A stretch of DNA of 64,000 nucleotides from Impatiens glandulifera (lineage: Eukaryota; Streptophyta; Magnoliopsida; Ericales; Balsaminaceae): the NCBI RefSeq assembly GCF_907164915.1, contig NC_061866.1:53757814-53821813 (forward strand), in the 5' to 3' direction. The position numbers and the translations under genes are program-made. Positions 34,414-45,853 of this stretch are shown one piece after another. The number at the start of each line of letters is the position of its first letter. Position 1 is the stretch's first letter. Below the pieces are notes generated by a model. The model did no database searches, was not told the origin of the DNA, and saw nothing but the letters and a program-made list of their open reading frames with translations.

Positions 34414-36282
34414 ATGGTGGGAAGCATGACCCACAGCGATAAGCCGCCAATGCTAAACAGCGAAGCATTTAGCAGTTGGAAGAAACAGATGTATCTACAT
34501 CTGATTACGTTAGATGATGAGATGAGCCGAGTCCTGAAAGAGGGACCGATCAAGATCAACAAGGAGGAAAGCCAGTGGACGAGTGAAGATCGAAGAAGGA
34601 GCAACCTGGACAACCATTGCATGAGGCATATCTATAAAGCTATAGATAACAACACGTTGAACAAAATATCAGAGTGCGAAAATGCAAAGGAAGCCTGGGA
34701 AACGATTATTCAGATCCACGAGGGAAATGAAAGAACCAAGGAGAACAAAATCTTGGTGGCTACGCAAAAGTATGAAAACATAAGGATGAAACCGGGAGAA
34801 AATATGAAGGAATTCAGCAACCGGTTCACCAGCGTAGTAAACGAGCTTCAAACACTCGGAAAGAAGTATGACAACCGAGAAGTGATCATCAAAGCTTTAA
34901 GATCTTTGCCAAGCACGTGGGATATCAAGACCATGGTGATGAGGGAATCAAGTACTCTTGGACAGATGAAGTTGCATGATGTGTTTGAGGACTTGAAAGC
35001 CTACGAATTCGAGATCAAGTCTCGAATTGAAGATGAAGCATCCACATCAACCGCAACAAGAGCTTTGGTCACATCGGTGGAACCGGCGGCTCCAGTATCA
35101 ACCGCACCGGCTCCAGTCAAAAACACTGATCAAATAACCGACGATGTGATGGCAATGCTAGCCCAGAAATTCGGGAAATTCATGAAGAAGAGCCAGCCAC
35201 CATCTAATAATGATTTTAATTATAACTATGTAGATAAATCAAACAAGAGATGTTATAACTGTGATGGTTTTGGACATTTCAGGTCAGAATGTAGAAAACC
35301 AAGAAGAGACGATAGAAAACCGGAAGGAAACTATCAAGGAAATAACTATCAAGGGAATAATTATCAAGGCAACCGGTATCAAGGAAACAATTATCAAGGA
35401 AACAATTATCGGGGAAACAACAATAACCAACGAAATGACTACCGAAGAGGAGATGATCAACATGCTGATGAAGGAAAGGAGATTCAAAAAGCACTCATTG
35501 CATCTGACGGTGGAAGCGAGTGGGCATACTCTAATAATGAAGATGGTGAAGAGAAAGTAACCTGCTTCATGGCAAACGACGAAGAGGTATTTGATTTCTC
35601 TTCTGATGAGTTTACTAAAGAAGATCTAGTTTCTACACTCAACCAAATGGTTGCTGAGTTCATAAATATATCTGCGTATATATCAACCCCTGTAGAACCT
35701 AAAACCGAACAAACAGAATATGTATATGATAAAACATGTGAAATCGAAACGTATGAACCGGATGAACTATTCTCCGATAATGAGAAGACAGTTCAACCGG
35801 TAACCGAAACCGATGAACGAGCAATGTACGTCACGGCTGCTTGGGAGAGATCACGTCAAGCAGTGAAACAAATGTGTAACTATAAACGACATCCTAAGTG
35901 TAGATATGGCATCGGCTATGAACCAAGTAAACAAAATGAAACAAAACAATCTAACGGGATGAAACTAACGAAAAATAATCTTTCATTTATAAAATTTGTC
36001 AAAAGTTCACAAACCGAAAATGACTTAAAACCGGAAGAAACGCTTAAGTATGTAGGCCCTAACGAAACTGAAAAATGGCTTCATCCTGAGAGAAGGAAAG
36101 CCAACCGGAAACCAAATAAAACAAATAAAACTCGACATCAAAGAAGTCCATCACCACATAAGCCATTCTTGAGCAACGGCCAAGAAGTTAAGCCAAATAT
36201 TATCAAAACAATAACCGGGAAAGTGATCCGACTTATTCAAGTCTGGATCCCAAAGGGACTAATCAACCATGGACCCAACTAA
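34414..36282 (+). CDS. gag: Copia Gag polyprotein, 622 aa
   Basis: Intact ORF beginning 29 bp after the PBS. The N-terminal 200 residues match the retrotransposon gag (UBN2-type) region (WETIIQIHEGNERTKENK, LRSLPSTWDI). A CCHC zinc knuckle follows (CYNCDGFGHFRSEC), then a run of QGNNY repeats and an acidic C-terminal half. It forms the cytoplasmic virus-like particle and binds the RNA. It overlaps the next frame by 14 bp: the pol frame opens at ATG 36269 while gag stops at 36282, a +1 relation. In many copia elements gag and pol share one frame, so this may be a natural frameshift or translational coupling site, or a mutation. Confidence 0.92.
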   Translation: MVGSMTHSDKPPMLNSEAFSSWKKQMYLHLITLDDEMSRVLKEGPIKINKEESQWTSEDRRRSNLDNHCMRHIYKAIDNNTLNKISECENAKEAWETIIQIHEGNERTKENKILVATQKYENIRMKPGENMKEFSNRFTSVVNELQTLGKKYDNREVIIKALRSLPSTWDIKTMVMRESSTLGQMKLHDVFEDLKAYEFEIKSRIEDEASTSTATRALVTSVEPAAPVSTAPAPVKNTDQITDDVMAMLAQKFGKFMKKSQPPSNNDFNYNYVDKSNKRCYNCDGFGHFRSECRKPRRDDRKPEGNYQGNNYQGNNYQGNRYQGNNYQGNNYRGNNNNQRNDYRRGDDQHADEGKEIQKALIASDGGSEWAYSNNEDGEEKVTCFMANDEEVFDFSSDEFTKEDLVSTLNQMVAEFINISAYISTPVEPKTEQTEYVYDKTCEIETYEPDELFSDNEKTVQPVTETDERAMYVTAAWERSRQAVKQMCNYKRHPKCRYGIGYEPSKQNETKQSNGMKLTKNNLSFIKFVKSSQTENDLKPEETLKYVGPNETEKWLHPERRKANRKPNKTNKTRHQRSPSPHKPFLSNGQEVKPNIIKTITGKVIRLIQVWIPKGLINHGPN

Positions 36283-39200
36283 ATGTGGGTACCAAAAAGG
36301 TGTAAATAATTGTTTGTTGCAGGTTAGGAGGAGCAACCAGTTGACGAATTCGGAATGGTACTTGGATAGTGGATGCTCAAGGCATATGACCGGAAACAAG
36401 GAGCTACTGACCGACATCAAGTACGAAACCGGAGCATTCATCACATTCGGGGATAACTCAAAAGGTAAAACCGTGGGCAAGGGTAAGATTGTCCATGGTG
36501 AACTATCCATAAATAATGTGCTATTAGTAGAAAAACTAAGCTTTAATTTACTAAGCATAAGCCAAATGTGTGATGTGGGCTACAAAGTTGAATTTCATAA
36601 AAACTCATGCTTAGTCAAAAATCAAAATAATGACACTTTGTTAACCGGTAACCGGATAGGAAACATTTACAAAGTGAACTGGAAAACTGATTTCGAAAAA
36701 CCTGTGTGTATGATAGCCGGAAATGATCCAAACTGGCTTTGGCATAAACGGTTAAATCACTTGAATTTCAAAACGATTAACTTTATTTGCTCCAAAGAAC
36801 TGGTTCACGGCTTTCCAAATGTTAAGTTTTCAAAAGATAAAGTATGTGCTGCATGTCAAATGGGGAAACAAGTGAAATCATCTTTTAAAAGTAAAGGAAA
36901 TTATCAATCTGAAAGATGTTTAGAACTCTTGCATATGGATTTGTTTGGTCCGGTTAAAGTAACTAGTTTAGGAGGCATGCATTATACTATGGTGGTTGTC
37001 GATGATTACTCTAAATTTACTTGGGTTACTTTTCTAGCTTCTAAAAATCAAGCAACTCCAAACTTGATTAAACTGATTTTGAGAATACAAAATGAAAAAT
37101 CTATTAAAGTAAACAAAATCAGAAGTGATAGAGGAACTGAGTTTATTAACAGTAATTTAACTACTTTTCTTGATGATTCCGGTATTAGGCATGAGTTGTC
37201 TAGTGCCAGAACTCCTCAACAAAATGGCCTGGCTGAGAGAAGAAACCGAACTCTCAAGGAAGCCGCAAGGTCAATGATAGCCGATTCGGGTATCGCTCAA
37301 AAGTTTTGGGCTGAAGCTATCAACACCGCTTGCTATACACAAAATCGATCTTTAGTAACTAAACGGTTTTCGAAAACTCCTTTTGAAATTTATTTTGATC
37401 AAATTCCAAGCGTACGGTATTTTCGAATTTTTTGTAGTAAATGCTTTGTTCACAATAACGGCAAAAAGTACTTGACCGCTTTTGATGCTAAATCCGATGA
37501 GGGAATAATGTTGGGATATTCAGCTGTGAGTAAAGCCTACAGAGTATACAATACTAGGACTTTAACAGTTGAAGAAACCGCACACGTTGTTTTCGATGAA
37601 TCGGTTGAGCGAAACACTGCATTACCCTTCGACCTTCACAACAGAATGGAAAATTTCAATATCTATTCTGATGATGAAGACGAGGTTCCGGTTTTTAGAC
37701 GCTTTGTCAAGGACCAAGCGGTTGATGTTGAAATTCAGCCTAATCAAGCTTGCCTTACCGCAGAAAGTTGACACTTCAGTTTCTACTGAAGAAATCGGTC
37801 GGTCTGACTCTGTTCAACCTACCGATCAGTCTAACCTTGATCAGCCAGCCGAAAGCTTGGTAGACACGTCTCGGATTAACTTCAGAAGGAACAAAAATCA
37901 TCCTCTTGAACTAGTAATAGGTAACATATCCTCACCCGTCCGAACTAGGCAACAAAATTTGGATCACTATGGAAACTCTACTTTCATATCACAAATTGAG
38001 CCGAAAAAGGTGGATGAAGCACTGTCAGATCCAGATTGGATCTTGGCAATGCAAGAGGAATTAAACGAGTTTGAGAGAAATAAAGTCTGGTACCTAGTTC
38101 CTAGACCGAAAAACAAACCGGTTATAGGCACACGATGGGTATTCAGAAATAAACTCAATGAAGACGGTTTAGTTACGAGGAACAAAGCCCGGTTAGTGGC
38201 TCAAGGCTATAAGCAGGAAGAAGGCATTGATTTTGAAGAATCATTCGCCCCTGTAGCTAGACTTGAGGCCATTAGAATATTTTTAGCATATGCAGCTTTC
38301 AAAAAGTTCAAAGTTTATCAAATGGATGTAAAAAGCGCTTTTCTAAACGGTAAAGTAAATGAAGAAGTGTATGTTAACCAACCTCCAGGTTTTAAAAATC
38401 CAGAACATGAAAATCACATTTACCGGCTGAATAAAGCCCTTTACGGTTTGAAATAAGCTCCAAGAGCTTGGTATGATACTTTGACTCAATTCTTATTCGA
38501 TCACAAATTTACAATCGGTTCGGTAGACAAAACCCTCTTTAAATTTGAAAGAAATGAGCAAATTTTACTTGTTCAGATTTATGTTGATGACATTATATTC
38601 GGATCAACCGATTCAAAATTATGTGATAAATTTTCAAAAATGATGACTGATAGATTTCAAATGAGTATGATGGGAGAAATGAGCTTCTTTCTAGGACTTT
38701 AGGTTAAGCAGATGGAAGCCGGAATCTTTATAAGCCAACCAAAGTATACAGCCGAACTGCTGAAGAGATTTGGGATGGATACCTGTGCCGAAGCGGCTAC
38801 GCTAATGAGTCCTTCCGTGAAGCTAGATAAAGATGATGATGGTCAAGCCGTTGACATCACAGCATATCGAGGAATGATCGGATCGCTGCTGTATCTCACG
38901 GCAAGCCGACCTGATATTCTGTTTGCGGTTGGAGTGTGCGGAAGGTTCCAAGCAAATCCAAAGCAATCTCATTATACGGCGGCCAAAAGAATCCTAAAAT
39001 ATTTGAAGGGAACTCAAGAAGTGGGACTCTGGTACCCAAAAGACTCGAGCTTCAATCTAATAAGTTACTCAGATGCCGATTACGCGGGGTGCAAAATCGA
39101 CAGAAAGAGTACAAGTGGAACATGTCAGTTTCTGGGTGACCGGTTAGTCACTTGGAGCAGCAAGAAACAAACGTCCGTTGCAACGTCAACCGCAGAGGCG

Positions 39201-39470
39201 GAGTACCTAGCGGCTGAAAGCTGCTGTGCACAACTCCTCTGGATCCAACAGCAACTCAGGGACTTCGGAATAGAAGTCAATGAGTCTCCAATCTTCTGTG
39301 ACAACACCAGCGCCATAGCGATCACATATAATCCGGTATTGCACTCAAGAACAAAGCATATCGACATCCGACACCATTTCATCCGGGAGCATGTTCAGGA
39401 GAAACACATCCGGCTGGAATATGTGTCGACCGAGCAACAAGTAGCAGACATCTTCACGAAACCACTATAG
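36269..39470 (+). pseudogene. pol: Copia Pol: protease, integrase, RT, RNase H with one frameshift and two stops
   Basis: Frame 1 (36269-37771) has the aspartic protease (WYLDSGCSRHMTG), the GAG-pre-integrase zinc region (HKRLNHLN, VCAACQMGK) and the integrase core (HMDLFGPV, SDRGTEF, TPQQNGLAERRNR). A one-base loss near 37745-37771 shifts the frame. RT follows ([29 protein letters not shown]) up to TAA at 38454 after ALYGLK, where the family has Gln. It resumes at once (APRAWYD, then the catalytic IYVDDIIFGS) and meets TAG at 38700 after FFLGL, again a Gln position. RNase H follows (DADYAGCKIDRKSTSG, STAEAEYLA, TKHIDIRHHF) and ends VADIFTKPL. Both stops fit C-to-T changes. The copy is not autonomous as it stands. 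Confidence 0.93.
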
Positions 39471-40148
39471 GAAGCTAAGTTTTCACATTTTCGAAATATC
39501 TTGGGTCTTACTAATCTTAATCAATTGATATAATCATAATGCATGCTTGTATATAAAACCGGGATATGTGTTCAAGGAGAAGCTAAAGCTTCTCAAACCA
39601 TATTCAAATAGGCCATTAATAAATCAAATATGCTAACCGGGAGGAAGTCTCCGGTCATGCCCGACTACTTCATAAATTCAAATCAAATGTATGTCTACTA
39701 TCCGGTTGAAATAACCAGGTTGAAGTGGATGAAACAAATCCAAAGTTGAACAATTGTTGATATTAATCAACTTTTCTTCACAAACGGAAATATCCTACTA
39801 AAACCGGTCATGGAAAACCGCTTAGTACATATGCACTCTGGTCTGATGAAATGAACTTTTCCGGTTAACCTGAGATGACTGACTGAGTTTTCGTGCATGT
39901 TTTGAAAAATGAAGCCTGTAATTAATTAAAACAAGTCTACCACAATCGAGATGACGACATGTGTCCATCATCAAGAGAGGGAGACTCACATCTTGTCAAT
40001 AGATATTTTTCATCATTGCTATCTTAGTAATAATTAGATTTACCTTGGAAATAACCATTAGTTACTTCAACAAGTTAAGTCTATTAAATAGCTGATGACA
40101 TCATCAGGCATGCTTAACCTCATTAAAGACCAAGCCGAATCCCCGGGC

Positions 40149-40156
40149 TATATAAA
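40149..40156 (+). promoter_or_regulatory. TATA box of accessory cassette a
   Basis: TATATAAA, 92 bp upstream of the ATG at 40241, preceded by GC-rich CCCCGGGC and followed by an AC/T-rich leader. Confidence 0.5.
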
Positions 40157-40240
40157 CCATCCTTAATCCTTTTCAAAACATCACAAGTTCACTATTCACA
40201 AGTATCATTCTTGAGATAAAATCCTCTATCTCTCAAAAAC

Positions 40241-41001
40241 ATGAATACCAACTCTTTAGCCAAGAAGATCCTATTGGCAGATTTTGAATCAATCTACCAA
40301 TATGAGGATCATGAAGTAAAGGAAATGTTCTTAGCCATAGAAAGGAGTGGGCTAAGAAGTTTTCTTGAGAACAGGTTCATCATCGACTACCTTGTAGTCG
40401 AAAAACTCTTTGAGACCGTGAAAGAGGTGCATCGAGATATACTCGTTGCACAGGTCTACGGTCAAAAATTCCTATTCAGCGAGACGGATTTCGCTGTATA
40501 CTGCGGCTTACCCAATGAAGGGGTAACCGACCTAACCTATTCCCCGGTGACAATGGAAGAAATGTGTCGCCGGTTCTCTGGATCTGACATCCCGGTTAAA
40601 CCTGGGGTGCTAAAAGTCAACTTTCTCACAAGTACCAGATTCTCTGCGAGATTCTGGGAAAATCTGTCTTGTGCAGAGAGAAAAGTTACTATTACACTCA
40701 AAGGGTCTTCGAGATGATGATCGCCGTAACGGTTGGGACACCGGTCAACTGGTCCTGGATCATCTTCAGTAACCTGAAGAAGATGCTTCTCTCCAACAAA
40801 ACCGGCTACGCTCCTCAACTGAGCGGTTTCTGTGCAAGTCTGGACATCCACTCCGGACCCTTCGTCACTCTTCACCCAAGGCACGTGCTCACCAAAGAAC
40901 GAGTACAAGAGATGATCGACCGGTGGGAAGCGGTTAAAGCCAGAAGAATTCAAGCGGCTGAGGCTTCAAATGCTCAAGCGGCTGAGTCATCAAATGTCTA
41001 A
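40241..41001 (+). pseudogene. Accessory ORF a of the copia element (one frameshift)
   Basis: Frame 40241-40717, continued after a frameshift (about 40669-40690) in the frame that ends at 41001; together about 250 residues. It starts MNTNSLAKKILLADFESIY and includes RSGLRSFLENRF, FSETDFAVYCGLPNEG and, after the shift, FEMMIAVTVGTPVNW. It is similar along its whole length to ORFs b and c: DFE/DFA near the start, xSGLxxFL, an F(S/T)E-x2-FA motif followed by a LP-xEG turn, and a xxMIA-x5-xxW motif. I recall similar sequences annotated as a plant transposon-associated protein domain, but function is unknown. It has its own TATA box and 3' region. Confidence 0.7.
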
Positions 41002-41316
41002 ACATGTCCTTCACTTTTTCTTTTATCCTTTCCTTACAAAACCGGTACTTTTGCTGTACTACCGGTTTCGTACTCCAATTAATGAATCAGATTTCTTTTC
41101 TTTCCAAGTCAAAAATCTAAAATATTCAATGCGTCGTATCAAAAATAAATCATTTCACTCTTGGAAACATAAATCCTCATTATCAAAGAGCATGCCTGAC
41201 TTGATTTGACAAGACTTACCTTTATTCTCTTGGAAAATCACAAAAACATTAATGACTAAGCATAAACGGCTAGATTTTTCAAATCCTTTCATTAAATGCT
41301 CTCATTCACTCCAGGC

Positions 41317-41324
41317 TATAAAAA
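41317..41324 (+). promoter_or_regulatory. TATA box of accessory cassette b
   Basis: TATAAAAA, 111 bp upstream of the ATG at 41428, with a CT-rich leader after it. Confidence 0.5.
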
Positions 41325-41427
41325 GGGGCTCAACTTCCATTTTTCAAAACACGCCTTCAAGCATTCTTCTCTCTAAAAACTCGAAAGCTCAAGAATTCTC
41401 TCAAACTTTTCTTCACTACTCATCGCC

Positions 41428-42147
41428 ATGTCTGCCGAGATAAGAAACACCCTGATCATTGATTTTGAAGACATCAAGCATAGCGACGACTATGAATGCA
41501 TTTATCAGCATGTCATAGAGTCTGGCCTAAAAGGCTTTCTCAAAGGTTCAGACCTCATCCTCGTGGAGGAGGTGTGCGAATTCTACAACAACGGTCATGT
41601 TTTGGATGATGGCAGCATTCGCACCATCATCGACGGTCAGTTCCTCCAGTTTTCTGAGGAGGAATTTGCCACCTTCTTTCACCTTCCAACGGAAGGGTTC
41701 TCTGATTTTCCGACGCCGTATTTACCGGCTAAAGAAACCTTTTTCAAGATCTTCTCCTCTTCATACACTCCTGTTAAGGACTTTGGGAAGAAAGAAGATC
41801 TCGCTCCTCACTATCAAGTCTTTCACGATTTGGTCCAAAGGTCTATCATAGGCCGAATGCCCAATCAGAACTACAGCCGGGAGGCATTCGATATTATGAT
41901 AGCCATCATCCGCGAAACCGCCATCAACTGGGCATCCTATCTTTTCAATAAGCTGAAGTAGCTTATGACCGGTAAAAAAGGAAGGATCAGCTACGCTCCT
42001 CAGATCACCCGGTTTCTCATGTCCAAGCGTCGCAACCTTGGAAAAGGTGTTCCGGTTGGATCCTTCAACACCATCACTTTAGATATGATCTATAAATGTG
42101 TGTTAAGAATTCAGGAACGGTCTCCTCAAAACACCATGGAGAAGTGA
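41428..42147 (+). pseudogene. Accessory ORF b of the copia element (one in-frame stop)
   Basis: Frame 41428-42147 with a single TAG at 41959-41961; about 239 codons in all. It contains IDFEDIKHSDDYECIYQ, ESGLKGFLKG, FSEEEFATFFHLPTEGF, FDIMIAIIRETAINW and, after the stop, ISYAPQITRFL, which parallels GYAPQLSGFC of ORF a. The 3' flank resembles that of ORF a (TTGTTGTACGACC against TTGCTGTACTACC), so the duplicated unit covers promoter, ORF and 3' region. The likely unmutated codon at 41959 is unknown. Confidence 0.7.
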
Positions 42148-42596
42148 TATGAAAGGAGGTTGGAAGGAGGATGGTTTACTGAATAATTCTCTTTCTTTTC
42201 GTTTTCTTTCCGGTTTCTGGTCATTTTGTTGTACGACCAGAACCGCTCCTATGTTAATCATTTCCTTTCCCGTATTAATGAAATATTTCAACTCTTAAAA
42301 AGTCTCCGGTTTTTCATTCACATTATTCCTTTCCGGTTTTTCAAACTTATACAAAAAAAAAACTTAAAGTTAACTTAACAATCTCCGGTTAACAAGACTT
42401 CAAGAGAAACCGGAACTTCGAGCAAAGATGCAAACCTGAAAAACTTAACCGCCCATAGTTTTACCTCTCAAAATTTACCGCCCACTGAAATCCTGCCTTT
42501 ACCGCCGAAAGTTACGGCAGTAACTTTTTGGAGGGAAAGTTGGCGCCAAAACATCAAATTGACGATTCATCTTCAAAACCGCTTGGAACTGCCATC

Positions 42597-42604
42597 TATA
42601 TAAA
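42597..42604 (+). promoter_or_regulatory. TATA box of accessory cassette c
   Basis: TATATAAA, 121 bp upstream of the ATG at 42718, followed by a pyrimidine-rich leader (CTTTCTCTCTCTAAAA). Confidence 0.5.
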
Positions 42605-42717
42605 CTCAAATCAGCCCATTCAACACATGTGCTTTCTCTCTCTAAAAATTTCCAGAACTTCAAAGTTTTCCTCCCTCCGATCATCATCGCTCTTCATCTT
42701 TTCGTTTCCAAAACATC

Positions 42718-45555
42718 ATGGATCTAGGCAAAGCTCCATTTCAATGGATGTTGCAGGTAGATTTCGCAGATATTGACGAGCATGCTGACGACAAGAACAA
42801 GGCTGTTCTTCAACTTCTACGAGAATCTGGGTTGGAGAAGTTCCTTTCTGGTCCGTTCACCATTCATCCGGCGGCGGTGACGGAGTTCTTAGCGACGGCG
42901 ACGCTGTCGAAGAGGAAGATCTCGGCTACTGTCAACGGGAAGGCCGTCCTCATCACCGAAGAAATTTTTGCGGAAGCCCTTGGTCTGCCCAACACAGGTT
43001 CGGACCTAAAGATTGACTTAACCGAGGCAGAATCAAATGCTGCCCGGTTGGTTGTATCCTTCTCAGGTCAGGATCTGGTGATTCACATCAGCCGGAAGAT
43101 CAAGCTAAAACCGGAATACAGATGGTTAGTGACCGTCATCGCCAAATCACTCCAAGGAAGGGGAGGTAATTTCGATAACCTCACAAAATTTAAGCTCAGA
43201 ATGTTGTTGGCCATTGTCCGCGGAGACAAGGTGGACTGGGGATACGTCATATATGAGGAATTCTGTCAAATGGTGATAAAGAAAGATGGCCGGGTGCAGG
43301 CCTATGCTATGCAAATCGTCAAAATTCTTGAGTTCCTTAATGTGGAACTAGGTGAAGGCATACCGCTTCCGATCTCCAACATTCTTGACTCTGAATCAAT
43401 GATAGAAAAACCGGAGAAGACGATCAAACCAAAATCCTCAAAGACTAAATCCTCCAAGGGAGCCAGTTCATCGGTTCTAGTTGAAGAAGAAACAAGACAG
43501 AAGAAACCGTCGAGAAAAGCGGTTGAAGCAGAAGTACCACCAGAACCAAAAAGGAGGAAGAAGGTAGCCGCAAAGAAGAGTTCAAAGAAACCGGCGGACT
43601 CCGAGAAAACGCTTTCCTCGGACAATCCACCGGAAAGAACCGCAGATGTCTTTCAGCCCATCCCCATCAACACCGTTTTTCCAGTTCCCATTCCATCCAA
43701 TTCTCCAAGGCAAACCGAATCTTCGGGGAGCAAGGAGAACAAGTCAAACTCAAAGGAGGAGGCATAAGCAAATGTTCACTCTGCAACCTCCAAGTCACCC
43801 AGTAAGCAAGTTGAAGAGGTATTGGCCGATGTGGGCTTGAATACCTCAGAAGCAATTCAGAATGTGGTCCAGGAGATCACAAGAGAAACCGAAGAGGACG
43901 ATGTTTCAAGTCGTCGAAAGCCAGATGATCAGGTTGAAGTACCTGATCAGAACGAAGCACAACCGGTCGGTGAGACGGCCAACACAACAGAAATTGCACC
44001 TCCGGCTCAGGAGGGAAATATTGAAGAACGGGAACCTTCCGGTTCCGCAGAAGGAAAGATGGTCTCAGAAAATCAACCAGCACCAACACCTGAAGGTTCC
44101 ACTCAGGTAGATAAAGGCAAAGGAATTCTCATTGAAGAAACAACGGAAACCGGAACAGGCACGCTGCAAACCAATCCTCAACATGAAGCCATAACCGGGG
44201 ACGATATTCCTTACACCATAGAGCAAGAAAATGAGATCTTCGAGGAGCTTATTCAAGACATGAACAAAGGGGCAATATGGGTGAAGCTCCGATGCGAAAC
44301 CAAGTTAGCCGACATGCTTCCAGGTTTTAGTGGGAACAAACAATGGGACAAGCTTATCCAGCTGGAAGAAAGGGCACTTACTTTGGCTAACACCAACCTA
44401 ATCCAACCGGCGTTTAACAAAGCTCCGGTAATCCTTGAAAATGCTCGGTTACAGGCTGTTGAAAATGCTTTTCAAGAAACCCAAGGAAAGACGCTAAACC
44501 CTATTGAAATGAGAATGGTCGAACGATTCCTTGGGGTACGTGAACAGCTTGTGCGAAATCTTGATCGTCTTGACTTGCAGTGGTGGAAAAGTTGCCAACG
44601 TCAATTCAACAATGCTGAATTATATCAAAGTAAGCCTTTCTTTATAAGTGGTGAGACATCCAGAACCTCTGAAAACTTGGAACAAGAAGCGTCTCAACCG
44701 GTCAAATCTCTGGAAATAGATCAAATCAAGCAAGCGATGGCTGAAACGGTTGACTCTTGCATTGGAAAGTTCAAAGCCGTAACCGACGAAAGAATTGCAG
44801 TGGCTGAAGATAAACTATCAAACTCTCTACAAACCATGATGGACACGACCATGCAGACAACAGTAAAAGCCATGATTGCCGAGTCCGTCAAAACCGCAAT
44901 CGCTCCTTTAGTTGACATGCTGCAGGCAATGGCTATTCAAATCGGGGAAATGTCCAAGGTTCAAGACACTACAACTCTGACGCAAATCGAAAAGGATGCT
45001 GAAACCGCAAAGAAATTGCAAGAGGAAGAGATAGAAAGGGAACGGTTACAGAAGGAGACTGAAGATAAAGACTATGCGCTTGCCCAACAATGCAACGAGG
45101 AAGAGCAGGCCAACGCCCAGGATCTCTCTCTGGCTCAACCGTCCCACTCCATGAATACAAGGAACAAGAAGAAGCGAAGTGCCGTTAAGAATGTGATAAA
45201 GAGGGCAGAACAGAAAACAGCCTTACCAGTCGTGATAAATGCACCACCGCTTGATGAGGAAGAAGAAGAAGATCCGGAGGAACTCAATCAACGGAAGAGA
45301 AGGACAACCGGAGAATCCACAGCAACTCCAAGCTTCGGACCTTCAAACACTCCACCGCCTCCACCACCAAAGCCAATTTGTGCCAACTTCAATCTCAAGA
45401 ATAAGGGTACCGGTCATTCAAGTGTATGGGCCGGTGTGCTGATCGATGCCGAAAGACGTGCTAGAGAACACAGAGCAAGACAAGAAGAAGAAAGAAGACG
45501 GTTGGAGAAGGAGCAAGAAAAGGAGCAACACAAGGGGGGATCATCCAAGCCCTAA
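42718..45555 (+). pseudogene. Accessory ORF c: long coiled-coil version with one in-frame stop
   Basis: One frame of 946 codons from ATG 42718 to TAA 45553, interrupted only by TAA at 43765-43767; the two halves (42718-43767 and from 43768) share a frame. The N-terminal 240 residues are homologous to ORFs a and b (VDFADIDEHADDKNK, ESGLEKFLSG, ITEEIFAEALGLPNTG, LRMLLAIVRGDKVDW). Then come a Lys/Ser-rich linker with SRKAVEAEVPPEPKRRKK, an acidic region, a helical segment (about residues 500-620) and long heptad-like helices rich in Ala, Met and Glu (EKDAETAKKLQEEEIERE). A Pro run (TPPPPPPKP) and a Glu/Arg C-terminal helix follow. It resembles a structural or scaffold protein; no enzyme motif and no signal peptide or membrane segment, which argues against an envelope. 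If the stop is natural, two shorter proteins result. Confidence 0.7.
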
Positions 45556-45835
45556 ACTCTTTCTTTGATTACTTTAAACAATTATGATTTATTATGTCTC
45601 AAAACTTGGTTACTTAGCTCTCTCTAACAGGTTTTTAACATATTTTTCTCAAAACGATCAAACTCATGTTTTTAAAACCGGCCATACATTACATGTTTTG
45701 AATATTTATTCTAAATAATCAAAAAGGGAGAAATTGATAGAAAAATTAAGTAAATTAATTTTTCTAAACTGGCTACTAAGCAAATTTTTTTTTTAACCGG
45801 CCATACATTACATGTTTTGAATATTTATTCTAAAT

Positions 45836-45853
45836 AATCAAAAAGGAAGAAAT
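45836..45853 (+). other. Polypurine tract, present in several tandem copies
   Basis: The purine-rich AATCAAAAAGGAAGAAAT precedes the right LTR start at 45854. Near-identical copies, each followed by TGATAGAAAAATTAAG, end at 45734 (119 bp earlier) and at 45942 (89 bp inside the LTR). The left LTR has the internal copy too, before 33139. Confidence 0.75.

Noticed and set aside
40241..45555. Retroviral-type envelope gene in the copia element
   Set aside because: No signal peptide, transmembrane segment or fusion-like region was seen in any of the three ORFs.
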